Shown here: piece after piece, positions 13,144 through 24,458 of the stretch
Layout: every line of letters starts with the position of its first letter
Numbering within the stretch: the first letter of the stretch is position 1
Assembly: GCF_037975245.1 (NCBI RefSeq)
Contig: NC_092561.1
Coordinates: 14,977,001 to 15,037,000 of the forward strand
Direction of reading: 5' to 3'
DNA length: 60,000 bases
DNA from: Apostichopus japonicus
Taxonomy: Eukaryota > Echinodermata > Holothuroidea > Aspidochirotida > Stichopodidae
Made by a program: the position numbers and the translations under genes
The notes under the pieces: generated by a model
Database searches by the model: none
Told to the model about the DNA's origin: nothing
Seen by the model: the letters and a program-made list of their open reading frames with translations, nothing else

Positions 13144-13518
13144 CAGTGGCGGAGCTAGGGGTATTGGTCAGGGGGGGTCGAGAATGGTCTGTAGGGGCGT
13201 TTTCATCACTATCTAAGCGGAGCGCCACCGCAGGTTGGCGCGGAGTGTACAGAAATTTTTTGAGTAAAGATACTCCCTAGATCGCCGGAAATTACCCTTA
13301 CCGGGCTTTGCTAATTTGCAGATAAACGAAGAATTAATAGGTGTCATCGCCAACAAAATGTGACAAATGTCAAAAGGTAGATGAGAGTGCAATAAAAAAG
13401 TCAACATTCGCGAATAAGTAAAAAGTGGTAAAAAGCTGAAAAGGGGGCCAGCAGTCCATTTGAGTTCGTCGGGGGGGGGGGGATCCGCACCCCTGACTGT
13501 ATCGGCGCTCCGCCACTG
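13144..13518 (+). mobile_element. hAT-type MITE, copy 2, with perfect 8-bp target duplication
   Basis: This copy is in the same family and orientation as the element at 9324. Terminal inverted repeats are CAGTGGCGGAGC on both sides. The flanks are exactly GTCCCAGG on the left (13136-13143) and right (13519-13526), the 8-bp duplication diagnostic of hAT transposition. This makes it the youngest-looking copy in the window. It contains a G-run of 12 or more bases. Confidence 0.9.
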
Positions 13519-14119
13519 GTCCCAGGTATAATCCAGGTTTTAACTGTGCACAGTTTATTGGGAACCTGTGCAATGTCGAGAGCAATATTGAATCCTGTTC
13601 ATGAACGATTTTTATTTTGACCCAAGGTCATATCGACCGATAACTATCCAAGAAACCAGAACTGAAACCAGAAATACTGGTACACATCTTATCACCTTAT
13701 AGTATTAAAGAGCTCCTGAATAATGCCTGGATATTGCAAAATTGTGGGAAAGTTCTCTAACTTATACTGTACAGTATATGAAAGGAGTTACGAACTTTGC
13801 AAATGCACAAAGAAATATGGCAAATCCACCATATAGATTAGAGCTCTACAGTACGCCCAAAACTGCCACATGTGGAAAGTCTGATCACTTCATTGAAGGT
13901 AGTAAGTCATACCAGGTATTGCACTGTTTATGTCACCCTTGGACATGATCAATGCTTTGGACAAATGAAAAATACCAATTAAGCGCCACATTTTTAATGA
14001 GTAAAATTAAGCATACATGTTTATACATGGGTGTATGTGTATATGTGTATACATATATGCATTCGTGTGTGTATTTATATTCGTTTATGTATGCATACAT
14101 GTGTATATTAATGTATTGT

Positions 14120-14362
14120 GGGGGTCGGGGTGGGGTGGGTGGGTTATACGTGTTGGGTTGGTGTGTGGGTGGATAAGGGGTTACTGTTTTCTTGTATTGT
14201 TCTCTCTACTGTATTTACTTGTGGGAGCGCTCTACTAGACAAGCCCTCTGGATTTTTTGGAGTGCTTCCTTTCACAATTTTCCCTGTTGTTGATATGTTT
14301 TGTCACTTAGTTAACTTCTCTGTATTTATATTGTGAAGAAACAAATAAATGAATGAATGACA
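14120..14362 (+). mobile_element. 3-prime end of a retroposon, plus orientation
   Basis: This is the partner of the copy at 12105-12345 in opposite orientation. It includes GTGCTTCCTTTCACAATTTT and ends TGAAGAAACAAATAAATG followed by (AATG) units. The open frames through it (for example at 14118-14336) are repeat-derived and the two copies do not conserve a full protein. Confidence 0.55.
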
Positions 14363-14722
14363 TAAGGAAATGAAAGTAGGTAAGAACCTGTGAAAACCTT
14401 GTTTGTATAACTAGTGTTGAATCATTGCATATGTGCATAACACACATCTTGCACTGTTAATTCCTGGAAGTGTTTTCAGTCTAAAAGTAGTCTTCTGAAC
14501 TGTATGAGATCATATCTTATTTAACAGGAAGTGCCATACATTAACATTACCTACCGACATGCATAGTCTGTCAGTAGGATGTGCACATAATTTGTGAGAT
14601 GCTTCCATTCTAAGAGATGACACCCAAAAATGTCTCAATTACAATAAAATTTCTGAAATTCTGACTTTGTTTGGATCAGATATTTTAAAGAGAATTGAGG
14701 GTCCATCATTATTGGACTCAAA

Positions 14723-16104
14723 CTTAAGAATGCTAAAGTTTTACAAAAAAAAGTGAATTTACTTCGTTCCCCACTTACCTGTCTCCCCACAACCTATGCA
14801 CCGCATTCTACCGTGTCTAGAATGCACTGGTAATCTTTTAACACTGTACACCCTCATTGGCCCTAATGGCCTTCCTTCATTTTTCTACCCACAAAGTGTC
14901 TCAATGTGTTTTTCGGAGTTAGAAAAATTTTCGCGAAATTCGCCCGGATTACCTTGGATTTATACTCTAGAAGTTTCCTATCAGGACTTCTGCACTTCCA
15001 AGGATCTTTTCCAGCCTGATAAGTATCCTTTTCTTGTAGGGAAGGGTGTTTTTGGGGGCTGTTTTTAGTGTACACTCTCGCCCATGCGTTCGTTTTTTCT
15101 TACGTAACGTTTTTAGGGTAACAGGTAGTAGCTCTGCGAGACTACTTCGTTCGTTGCCTATACCGCCTTGTTTACGCGGATAGGCATATATTTTCGTATG
15201 TACATGTTTCAGCTTTTCTTACTTTCAAAAAATAAGATGTTTTGCTTGTTTCATGTACCTTCGTTACTTCTTACGCTTTTGTGTGGGTTTTCCCCTTTGT
15301 AGCGTAATTTGTAGCGTTGCCTATACCGCCTTGTTTACGCGGATATAGGCATGTTTTTCCGTATGTACATGTGTTTTAGCTTTTCTTAAGGCATAAGATG
15401 TTTTGCTTTCATGTACTCCGTTAATTTTTACGCTTTCAGTGTGGGTTTTCACTTTTGTAGCGTAGTTGTAGCCACGTTCCGATATCTCCTAACTAGTCGA
15501 GATAGTCGGCTCGTTTCGTTGTTTTTCATGTTAAGACGGGAGTATCCTTGATTTCATATATTGTTGTATATTTTCATGTTTCCTCCAGTTGTTGCTACGT
15601 GCGCTCCCTGAGTCTCATGACTTGGGGTGTACCTCGTAGCCTTGTTCCCCCCTCCGCTGGTTCGCGGTTAGGGGGTTCTCTCCCTTATATACATGTTTCG
15701 TCCTTTTTACAAGTTTTTCGATGCATATATGTTTTAGTTACGTTGCTTCCATATGTCGGAAGTGTTTCTCCTTGTAACGTATCTTGTAACCCGCGAACTC
15801 CTATCCAATACTAGGCGGTTAGGCAGTTCGATTACGTTGTTGTTGTTTCTTGTTTGAACCTTCATATATTTGTACATATTTTCATGTTTCTCCATGGGTT
15901 TCGCTACTCGTGCGCCTCCTAAGTGTCGGGAGTTTCACTTGGGACGTATCTCGTAGCCTTGTTCCTCCCTTCCCGCTCTGTACTCGGATAGAGGGGTTCT
16001 CTCCCGTGTATACATGCTTCGTCCTTTTCCTTCATGTATTCTAGTTACGTGTTCGCTTCTACGCCCACTTAAGAATGCTAAAGTTTTACAAAAAAAAGTG
16101 AATT
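14723..16104. mobile_element. CpG-rich 1.3-kb insertion flanked by identical 37-bp direct repeats
   Basis: The 37-bp sequence starting CTTAAGAATGCTAAAGTT occurs at 14723-14759 and again, unchanged, at 16068-16104. The 1308 bases between are T- and CpG-rich, unlike both flanks. Within them, a block containing GCCTATACCGCC...GCGGATAGGC occurs twice (about 15155 and 15315), and a second block with ATTTTCATGTTTC, CTCGTAGCCTTGTTCC and GGGGTTCTCTCCC occurs twice (about 15567-15710 and 15868-16030). No open frame or poly-A tail is recognisable. A mobile element with an unusually long target duplication, or a recombination-derived insertion, would fit. Confidence 0.6.
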
Positions 16105-16207
16105 CCTAGCAATTTGATCCTCCAAACTTACTCCCTGAGTTATTAATTATGATGACCAGGATGGATATTAAATTACTATTTAGAGTGATAAAGTCCTTGT
16201 TGAATTT

Positions 16208-16940
16208 GAGCATAGCTGACCATTTACTACCTGACTCTACTCTAGCATATATATATCTATATTTTTTTTGGGGGGGAGGGTGGGGGTGGTAGGGGGAGAA
16301 TGCTGACGACCATTGGGGAAAGAGGTCTGCTAATTGACATATTGTGTTCAAGGAGGGTATGAAACTTTGAACATGCACAGTACTATATACTGTATGCTGA
16401 CATACCTGTTGAGACTTAGAACATGTGTGTTACTGATCGGCTTTAGTGTAATAATAATTGCAGGTAGTAGAGCCTTGTGTGATCCTTGCTGAAATTCATA
16501 TACCCACACCTACTTGGACTACTGCATATGCCTTGCTTTATGCAGTATGTAGAATATTTTATCCATTATACCGTATCACTGGAGCATAGATGACCATTTA
16601 GTACCTAACTATACTCTAGCATATACATTTTTTGGGGGGGCGGGGGGATGGGGGAGGTAGGGGGGAATGCTGACGACCATTACGGAACGGGGTCTGTGCT
16701 AATTAACATATTGTGTATGAAACTTTGAACATGCACAGTACTATATACTGTATGCTGACATACCTGTTGAGACTTAGAACATGTGCTTAACTGATTGGCG
16801 TTAGTGTAATAATAATTGCAGGTAGTAGAGCCTTGTGTGATCCTTACTGAAATTCATATACCCACACCTACTTGGACAACTGCATATGCCTTGCATTATG
16901 CAGTATGTAGAATATTTTATCCATTAAACTGTATCACAGC
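16208..16940. repeat. Twofold tandem duplication, 374 bp
   Basis: Copies start at 16208 and 16582 (GAGCATAG then GACCATTTA). They share the T-run/G-run junction, GCTGACGACCATT, and the GCAGTATGTAGAATATTTTA end. They differ mainly in homopolymer length and a short gap. Confidence 0.9.
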
Positions 16941-17060
16941 AAAGTATTATGTCTTGCCATCCATTCGTTTGTGATGAATTTAAATATCCATTTTTAACGA
17001 TTATCAACATTATATTGGCCCCAAACGTTAGCATATACAGTAAGGTAAAAGTGAACACGT

Positions 17061-17510
17061 GCACGTATAGGTGTCCATGGTAGTGTAGCCAAACTGGCCG
17101 GGTTCTTTGATAGGTTATTAGGTAAGCTACATTTAGAGGCCACCTTCCGTTGAGCTTGTAGAAGCAGTGTATCTACATTGGGTAGGTAGTATACTGTAGG
17201 TTACAGCCTCACTTGCACATACAGGTGTCCATGGTAGTGTAGTGAAAATGGCCGGGTTCTTTGATAGGTTATTACGTAAGCTACATTTAGAGACCACCCT
17301 CCGTTGAGCTCGTAGAAGCAATGTATCTAGATTTAGGGTAGGTACTGTAGGTTATAGCCTCACATGCACATAGAGCAGTCCATGGTAGTGTAGTGAAAAT
17401 GGCCGGGTTCTTTGATAGATTATTAGGTAAGCTACATTTAGAGGCCACCTTCCATTGAGCTTAAATAGAAGCATTGTACAGATTTAGGGTAGGAAGGTTA
17501 TCGCCTGTAC
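17061..17510. repeat. Threefold tandem duplication, about 152 bp
   Basis: Units start at 17061, 17215 and 17366 with GCAC-rich heads, then GTCCATGGTAGTGTAG, GGCCGGGTTCTTTGATAG and GGTAAGCTACATTTAGAG. The last unit is truncated and altered near 17480. Confidence 0.9.
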
Positions 17511-18158
17511 ATGTACAGTATATGGGAGGTAATACATGGTTACTTTAGCCAGGCACAATGTAAGGAGTCGAGAGTCGACCCCATAATTGGTCACAGCTAG
17601 ATCACACAGAGGTTCGAGTGTTGATTGGTCAGGATTTTAAGCAGTGAATATACAGGAGCTAGTACCACATGCAGTTTTTCCTCTTACTTTATGAGTCATT
17701 GCTTTAGCAGAACTGATCGGCTGGATTGAAGAGAGAACAGAACCTATATCTCTTCTTCCTGTAAAGTAATCTTACTTTTAGTAGTTAAACTATCTGCCAG
17801 CCTTAAAGAGGCCATGACACGAAAAATCCAACTCATCGAGAGTAACTTCCTCTGAATCTATGAAAAAATCTATGTTCAAAACTATCCTCAACACCTTGAA
17901 AACCTCAAGGACTAATTAGTAATTAACGTTTTAATATTCGCATTCGAAAATAGATATCTGAGAATGCGATTTCACAACAAGACAATGATGACGTCATGTT
18001 AGGAACACAAGTGCAAAGCCCAGGCATGTATCGGATGCGCGACGATCATACCGTTCCATATACACGCACATTTACACTGAGAGAACAACCACTGTATTAC
18101 GCTATATCGTTAGAAATTTCAAGTTTGTTTTACAACTGTTGTAAACTATCCGAGAGAA

Positions 18159-18404
18159 ATGCCGGTCCGTTGTGTTGTTGGGGGCTGCATAAATATCATT
18201 ACCCATGCAATTAGCCTTCATCCATGGCTGAAGGACGAAAAAAACACGGCGATTATGACCCAGTTAGTTCACAACACCAGCGCCGATTTCACTGGGCCTA
18301 GCCAGTATGCAGCTCTGAATGAAGCGAACACTTCACGGAAGCATACTACGATCCCTCCTTTTTGTTATGAAATAAAACAAATGGACTTTAACGGTTCGAC
18401 ATAA
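18159..18404 (+). pseudogene. THAP zinc-finger gene fragment, frameshifted
   Basis: The N-terminus MPVRCVVGGC begins with methionine and a C-x4-C pair, as expected of a C2CH THAP finger. It is followed by SLHPWLKDE and LVHNTSADFTGPSQYAAL, which fit the tryptophan-containing and conserved mid-region of the family. The final C-x2-H should come next. In the open frame it is missing, but a neighbouring frame over 18307-18365 contains SEHFTEAYYDPSFLL, the usual end of the domain. A small insertion with a frame change has therefore broken the gene and also placed a stop nearby. A later piece (EIKQMDFNGST) is back in the original frame. THAP proteins bind DNA and recur in animal transposons. Confidence 0.65.
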
Positions 18405-20396
18405 AAGAGTCATTCTTCTGTCAAGTAATCCACAAAAAACTACTCTGAAGACCAGATCGGGGAACAGGAAACCTCCAATGGGGCAAGTGGCGATCCTTAG
18501 GAGGTAGCGCGCCAAGCACTAGTAGTACTATAGTATTAGCGTTACTACACTGAAGTCGCAATATAGACGAAGAGATTTTACTGTATCATCTAAATTAACA
18601 CCCCCTTCATTGCTCTATTGTATACTAATAAGCTATGAGGTTAGCTTCAGAAGCGATGGGTTACATCTTCTTGTGAACAAATCTCAGTGCCCCAATTTAT
18701 TTCTGGAATATGCTGGATCAGTTAGTTATAGCAATAATTTCTTATTCCTATTCCAGGAAAACCATTTTTTATGTTGTGGAGGTAGTGGGGGTAATGGGGA
18801 TGGGTCAAAATAGGTAGGTAAAAAGATTTTATTCCAAAGGGTGTTTAATTAAATCTCAAAGCGATTTATTTTAAAGTCACAGAGCCAAAAATTCACACAA
18901 CATAGTTCAAGTGTTAAATCATTGAACAAAATTTATTCAATATCAGTTCTAGACAGTCATTCTGGACAATCTGAAATTACATTAACAACAATCATTGTAT
19001 TATATGACATAAAAGTAAAACTGTACTTTTCATAAACATTATCATTCTTAAATTACACTAATGTAATTTGTGACATCAAAGGAGGTTAAAAGAAAACAAC
19101 TTACATGAATTTTTTTGCTTTAAGCCTACAAAGCAGTTGCATGTCCATCGCTATCAATCGTTGTTGTGACAAATTAATTAGAATAATCCAGAAGCAAATA
19201 CAATAAAGGGTTATTTAAACCAAGAAACAATGCACGAAGTAACTCACATGCAAAAATGTTACCCAAGCACGACGACACGTACAACACTGATGGGCAATGT
19301 GAAACACAGCATCACACGCATTAAAACAATCAAAGACCATTAACAGGGTGTACTGCTGAGTTTTTGAAGAAAGACTACAAAACAAACCAACTGCTGCTGA
19401 AGAAACAAAGTCTAAACATTCAAGAGTTCTGCTGCCTCCATTGGTCTTTATTATGACTTTTCTGTCAAATATCATTGGTGATATGGATATTTTGGCTTCC
19501 AGATTAAAGGTACGAATCAAACGTCTGGGAGGTAAATGCCCCTAAAAAGGTCAATGCCCGTTCCCTTATGCACATATTATATGACATCACGGTCACACCA
19601 ATACTTGTGTCCAAATGCTTCAAAACATGCCTTTTCTTTCATTGTTGATGTTGGGTTTGGAAAATAACCTTTTCATCCTGAATTAAAAGTCTTGAATTTC
19701 AATATATCAACACTGAGGGAACCCTGACGGATTGATAATCCAACACAATCGTAGTTTAGAAAAGTTGTTTCTGGAGGAATTTCTCAACCAAGTCTTCCTA
19801 TACAATGAGTTTTCTCCTGGCAACTTGAATCCAGTCTAATGACCATTGGCTGGAAAATCACTTCTGAATTTGGACTGCACATGATGGTAGCACAACCCTG
19901 ACGTGTCTTGCTAGGAACCCCAAGTATCATTGAACCTGTTGACCGTAGGCTATGTATCTGTACTGCCTGGGAAAAAATTTATGAAAGTTCAAAATGTATT
20001 AATGTTGGCCCATGATGTCCACAATAACAAGCAGGCATACAATGTACAGTTATGGTTACATTTGTTGTGATTCATTTTACACCTTCCATGTATCATGAAA
20101 CATTCTTTTGTTTCAGAAAATTGATTTGCAAAACTCCAGGCCAAAGTACTAGCCAAGTAATAATGAGTATGAAATAACACACATGCCTACCTAGCATGGC
20201 TGCATAATGCAACTTACATCCCCGAGCCAAACTTTCAGTATGCAACCAACCCTACTAGTACTACACACTCTACATATGGGTTGTAAGTTACCGTAACACA
20301 ACGCACAATACGGTTAAGGGTGTTCCGCGAATTCCAACAACACATGCACAAAATGGACTGGATTTTGTTTTTAAATGCTTCGTTAATAAATTCTTA

Positions 20397-20672
20397 CCAC
20401 ATTGTATGTTCCTTGCAATGGTTTCGAACTGATTTCTTCTTCGATATTTGTGGAGCTTCAATTTCGGCTCGTTTAACAGGCTCGAACTGATACGGTTCTA
20501 ACACCTCCGCTCCACCCTCAACGTTCGGTGCAATATTGGAATGATCATCGCCTTCACTCTCTGCTTCGAATATGAGAAAGGGCACTCTAATTATAGCCCA
20601 ATTTCACTGCCTGGTGAAGAACCATTATCACTTTGAACTTCGGTTGCTGCAATTGGTTCTGGATCCGCCATT
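20397..20672 (-). pseudogene. Second transposon gene, first exon, with an EPYQFEP motif (frameshifted)
   Basis: Reading leftward from about 20672, the frame starts MADPEPIAATEVQSDNG and hits a stop near 20598. A shifted frame continues as FLIFEAESEGDD, then VLEPYQFEPVKRAEIEAP and HCKEHTM, and meets a consensus donor (GTAAGA) near 20398. The acidic N-terminus followed by PYxFEP resembles proteins annotated as P2X-purinoceptor-7-like in invertebrate genomes, which are often repeat-borne. The downstream CxCGxC domain of that family was not found. Ordinary start context and a donor suggest that the parent copy was a spliced gene. Confidence 0.45.
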
Positions 20673-21078
20673 TTACAGGAAATTTTGATTTGAAAGCGCT
20701 CTTGTGATGGGTGTTTTGTTTAGTGGTATGTGTACTTGTCTACTGTGTACGTGAATGGTATGTTCGGAGGATCGTAAGCCGCGACAACAAATGTGTTCAA
20801 AACGTGACGTCACATGACGTCATGTGAATCGGAAAATTTTCGAGTAAACAAAGTTTCAAACGCCGAAAAGGGTAAATTCATTCTCAATTTTCGACTTGAA
20901 AAATCAAGTTTTAAACTGGCAGATTGGTTGATACATGTTCTAGAGAACATCCTATGATGGATCCCAAAAATATAGGACTTTGAAATTTTTGTGTCATGGC
21001 CACTTTAAACCTGGTCCTGTATTAAAAGACCTGACCATTGTTAGGAATTACAGGTCAGCCTGCCTAACCTCATGCTAT

Positions 21079-21276
21079 AGTGCCCAACCCCTGTGTGGTG
21101 CCCAACCCCTGTGCAGTGCCCGACACCTGAGCAGTGCCCAATTCCTGCGCAGTGCCCCACTCCTGCATAGTGCCCTACCCTTGAGCAGTGCCTGACACCC
21201 GAGCAGTGCCCATCACTCGAGCAGTGGCACCTGGTACACGGGCAGTGCCCTACACCTGTGCAATGCCCGACCCCTA
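21079..21276. repeat. 18-bp minisatellite
   Basis: AGTGCCC or a close variant recurs at 21079, 21097, 21115, 21133, 21151, 21169, 21187 and 21205, with weaker units after that. The unit is roughly CAGTGCCCNACNCCTGNG. Because 18 is a multiple of three, long frames stay open on both strands here and should not be taken as genes. Confidence 0.85.
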
Positions 21277-24238
21277 ATCTGAGTGCTGAACAGGCTAGAT
21301 GTACTTTGAATGTTATGAACAATTTTCATGTACAGTATGCACATTTAAGGTATGTGTGTATTGTAGACACTTGTAGGTCCTATATCTTACAGGGATCGTA
21401 GAACTGGAAGGAAATTGAAGGATGGCAACTAGTTTGTGTATGTATACCAAAGTTAGGACAATTGTTGATGCTTAGAAGGGATAATACTGTAGAAAGTGAA
21501 ACTCAGACATTATGGTGAACTATAGAATTAGAAACAGAAGTTAAATTGTCACTTCTAGTCCTGTATAGTATCTCAAATTGTGGAAGCATATATGCTTGTC
21601 AGACGTCATTGCTGAAGTCGTTATGAAATAGACCAGAGAAAATAACACCTAAGTTGTTTGAACAATGATCATGTAAAATACAAAATTTGATTGAATAATT
21701 AGAAGAACAAAAAACAACAAGGCATTCCAGAAGTTTGTAGTGTCATATTTCTCGCAGCATTTTTCGGATGACATGTCAGGCATGGATGGGCAAACACTGT
21801 CCGTGCCAATGTCAGGTCCAGTTAACACTGTTAACTTGTACTGCACATTATGTACAGTATATGCCAAATTAAACTGTGACAGAAGACATACTGAGCGTTA
21901 GTTCCTACTATATCAAAGAAAAATGTAAAGCTTGTAAAATAAATTAATTTTCAGCCTTTTTCAATATTACTTCAGGCATACATACATGTACATACGTACA
22001 TGATCAGCCCGAAGTATCATGTTACAGTACGTCCTGAGAGAGGGTCAGGCAAAGGGTTTAAGATAATTAGTATTATCTTGTTCATAGTCTCAGTATCTGT
22101 AACTTGTCATTAATTTCCAGGACTTTCATTTGTCTGGGGCAAGAAATAAGGAAGAATAGTCTGTGAACTTGTGTTAGTATGTAAACTAGAATTTAAAATG
22201 AATGCAATTTTAAAGTGTGCCTTCATGTCAGACTGTCACTCACTCACCAATATACTTTTGAACATTGCTAGGACAAACCTTAGAACGTGGGGGAGAACAG
22301 AGAGGGGGAAGGTGGGGGAATAGGGAGGGTGGGGGAATAGAGAGGGGTGGGAGAATAGGGAGGTGTGGGAGAATAGGGCGGAGTGGCAATAGGGAGGGGT
22401 GGGGGAATAGGGAAGGGTGGGGAATAGGGAAGGGTGGGGAATAGGGAGGGTGGGGGAATAGGGAGGGGTGGGAGAATAGGGAGGTGTGGGAGAATAGGGC
22501 GGAGTGGGAATAGGGAGGGGTGGGGGAATAGGGAAGGGTGGGGAATAGGGAAGGGTGGGAAATAGGGAGGGTGGGGGAATAGGGAGGTGTGGGAGAATAG
22601 GGCGGAGTGGGAATAGGGAGGGGTGGGGGAATAGGGAAGGGTGGGGAATAGGGAAGGGTGGGGAATAGGGAGGGTGGGAGAATAGGGAGGGGTGGGAGAA
22701 TAGGGCGGAGTGGGAATAGGGAGGGGTGGGGGAATAGGGAAGGGTGGGGAATAGGGAGGGGTGGGGGAATAAGGAGGGGTGGGGAATGGGGAGGGTGAGG
22801 GTGGGGAGAGGAAGAGAGGAACAGGAGTTGGGAAGATTTCAAATTGTTTGGTGTTTTCTCAATAGAATAGAACACACTTCCTTAACTTCACTCTTTTAAT
22901 TTGTATAGGACTTATTAAAAAAAAAGAAAAAAAAAACATTGTGAAATTAATGTCAAAAAAGTATCATGGGAGTTTTTTAAAATAACACATTCTGATAATA
23001 ACCTGCTTAAAAAATTATTTGACAATTTTGGCATTAAAGATATAATTACATCCTGCTACTGTATCTGTATCTCTAGGGGTCTTGCCCTTGCACTCAGAAA
23101 TTTGAAATATGATGCCAGCTTAGTTTTCTGTGCGACTTTGGAAGGTATCGGTTTCAAACCTTAAATTTTAATTATAATAATTTGCTGGATATTTGTTGTT
23201 GTTGGCAGATCCTGGATATGATCCCCTTCTTTAATTGTATCGTCATCTAGTTGTTTCAGTCTCTTCTGACTTTGTTGTCGATGAATAATTTGCATTAAGA
23301 AATTTAGATTTTATAAAGGGCTGTATTAGACTTTGCGTTCTTGGATTCTTCAGATTTTTAATCCTCAAGGTTGTGGCAGTGAGGCAGGGACAGAAAGGTG
23401 ACAGTCAAAAGTATAACAGGGGCGGGGGGGGGGGGAAGGGGGATGAAAAACATACGTCAGTGGGTGGTCTGGGAGGAAGTACTAAATTCACTTTCACACT
23501 TCGACTTGCATCTCATTGCTATACTGTATCTTTTCTTGGGCAACTTGAAAGGTCTGTAAAGTACACAACTATTGTAGACACTTTGGGTAATATAATGAGA
23601 AGGAGACATTGACTGTCCTGGATGTGACCGGTCACCTTTCATAGGTCAGTGTCCTAGTCTTACCAGGTGACAGGTAGAAGATCACAGTGGTAGTTGTGAG
23701 GAGACTGCCTGTAAGTTTGCTGAGCTATCTAATCCAGTTTAGTTTTGGAATTTCAATTTCTAACTTCAACAAGCATTGTGCTGCCACCTTCAAAGCACTT
23801 CATTTCGCTGGGACATCACATTGTCTAATTTAACTTATTTGCCATTGTCTGCATACATCTCGGAAGGTGAGAACTTTGAGAAAAAGTACTTTTGGAAACA
23901 AGTTTTGTCACTAAAAAAGATAATGTTTACCTTAAAATTGGGAGCTCTGCCAGTTGCAAAGTTCTTCAAACTTATTTATAGTAAGTCCCTGCCCCCATCA
24001 CCCACTTAACACCCATTCTTAGCTCTTGCTTCACTTCATTGTTTGGAACTCTATAACCTCCACCACTTCTCTACACCTGTTTTTAAAATACTGCAATTCA
24101 TGCTGACTATTATAAATTTAATTTTCATTGTATTTATCTAAATTATTTCTACAGCAGAGTAGTACCTCTATGGGGTGACACTTTTTAAGTGGAAAAAGAA
24201 AAAAAACATGTATTTTTTTTCTCATTTTTTTCTTTCAG
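21277..24238. other. No gene seen except the G-rich minisatellite
   Basis: Outside 22283-22810 the sequence is AT-rich. The bases just before 24239 form the branch and polypyrimidine region of the transmembrane exon. No upstream exon with a phase-1 donor and signal or N-terminal sequence could be picked out. Confidence 0.45.
22283..22810. repeat. G-rich minisatellite with higher-order units
   Basis: About 25 units of the type GGGAATAGGGAGGGGTGG lie in 530 bases, with G almost entirely on the plus strand. The variant GAATAGGGCGGAGTGG recurs at 22371, 22492, 22595 and 22698, marking higher-order units of about 103-121 bp. The runs of three to five G at short spacing could form G-quadruplexes. 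The 211-codon proline-rich frame on the minus strand is a product of this repeat. Confidence 0.9.
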
Positions 24239-24458
24239 AATTTAATAAATGGTACCTCATACTTATAGCAGCTGCCGCCCTCGCTTGTTTCACCGTCTCC
24301 CTCACACTATGCGGATTCTGTAAGCTCCTCTTCGGGAAATGGCGAAGGAAGAGCGGCTCGACTGAAAAGAACCCGAGGGAGTTTGAAGACGTCGAGCCTG
24401 CACCAGAGAAGAGAAGATGGAGCACTAAGCCTCTCCTGACGAAAGACTCTACCATCCG
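24239..24458 (+). CDS. Transmembrane exon of a synaptotagmin-7-like gene (first exon seen)
   Basis: This 220-nt internal coding exon follows a strong polypyrimidine tract ending in TTTCAG and ends at donor GTAGGT. It enters in phase 1 (the first two bases complete a codon) and leaves in phase 2. The translation has a short start (FNKW), one hydrophobic segment of about 20 residues (YLILIAAAALACFTVSLTL), then CGFCKLLFGKWRRK and a charged Ser-rich stretch. A single helix followed by cysteines and basic residues is the arrangement expected of a synaptotagmin anchor, with the N-terminus outside and the C-terminus cytosolic. The LCGxC then GK-basic-K-S pattern resembles the synaptotagmin-7 juxtamembrane region as I know the family. 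The cysteines could be palmitoylated. The exon encoding the initiator methionine was not found. A different single-pass linker protein cannot be excluded because no C2 domain is in view. Confidence 0.7.

Larger units (their letters stand above)
17803..21008. mobile_element. Decayed TTAA-flanked DNA transposon with a THAP domain (Kolobok- or piggyBac-type insertion)
   Basis: Inverted termini AGAGGCCATGACAC at 17807 and the reverse complement of AGTGGCCATGACAC at the right end are each bordered by TTAA (17803-17806 and 21005-21008). This bounds an element of about 3.2 kb. TTAA duplications are typical of the piggyBac and Kolobok superfamilies, and Kolobok elements are known to me as carriers of THAP-type proteins. 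Inside are a THAP-like reading frame on the plus strand near the left end and a frame with an EPYQFEP motif on the minus strand near the right end, so the two genes converge. Both are frameshifted. I could not identify a transposase catalytic domain, so the superfamily is uncertain. Confidence 0.7.

Noticed and set aside
15548-16044. Cys-rich frames of 88 and 64 codons in the 37-bp-flanked insertion
   Set aside because: They correspond to the two copies of one internal repeat and differ too much to be a conserved protein.
21041-21322. Frames with GVGHC-like or CSAQPL-like repeats
   Set aside because: They arise from the 18-bp minisatellite.
22240-22875. 211-codon proline/serine-rich frame on the minus strand
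   Set aside because: It is the translation of the G-rich minisatellite in a frame free of stops; no start, splice or domain support.
23000-23180. Possible tRNA-like sequence near 23110-23160
   Set aside because: A weak B-box-like GGTTTCAAACC without a matching A-box at the right distance.
24175-24238. ATG frame running into the transmembrane exon (N-terminal lysines and phenylalanines)
   Set aside because: The sequence is a branch region plus a long polypyrimidine tract ending in CAG, so it is intron; the apparent Met start is incidental.
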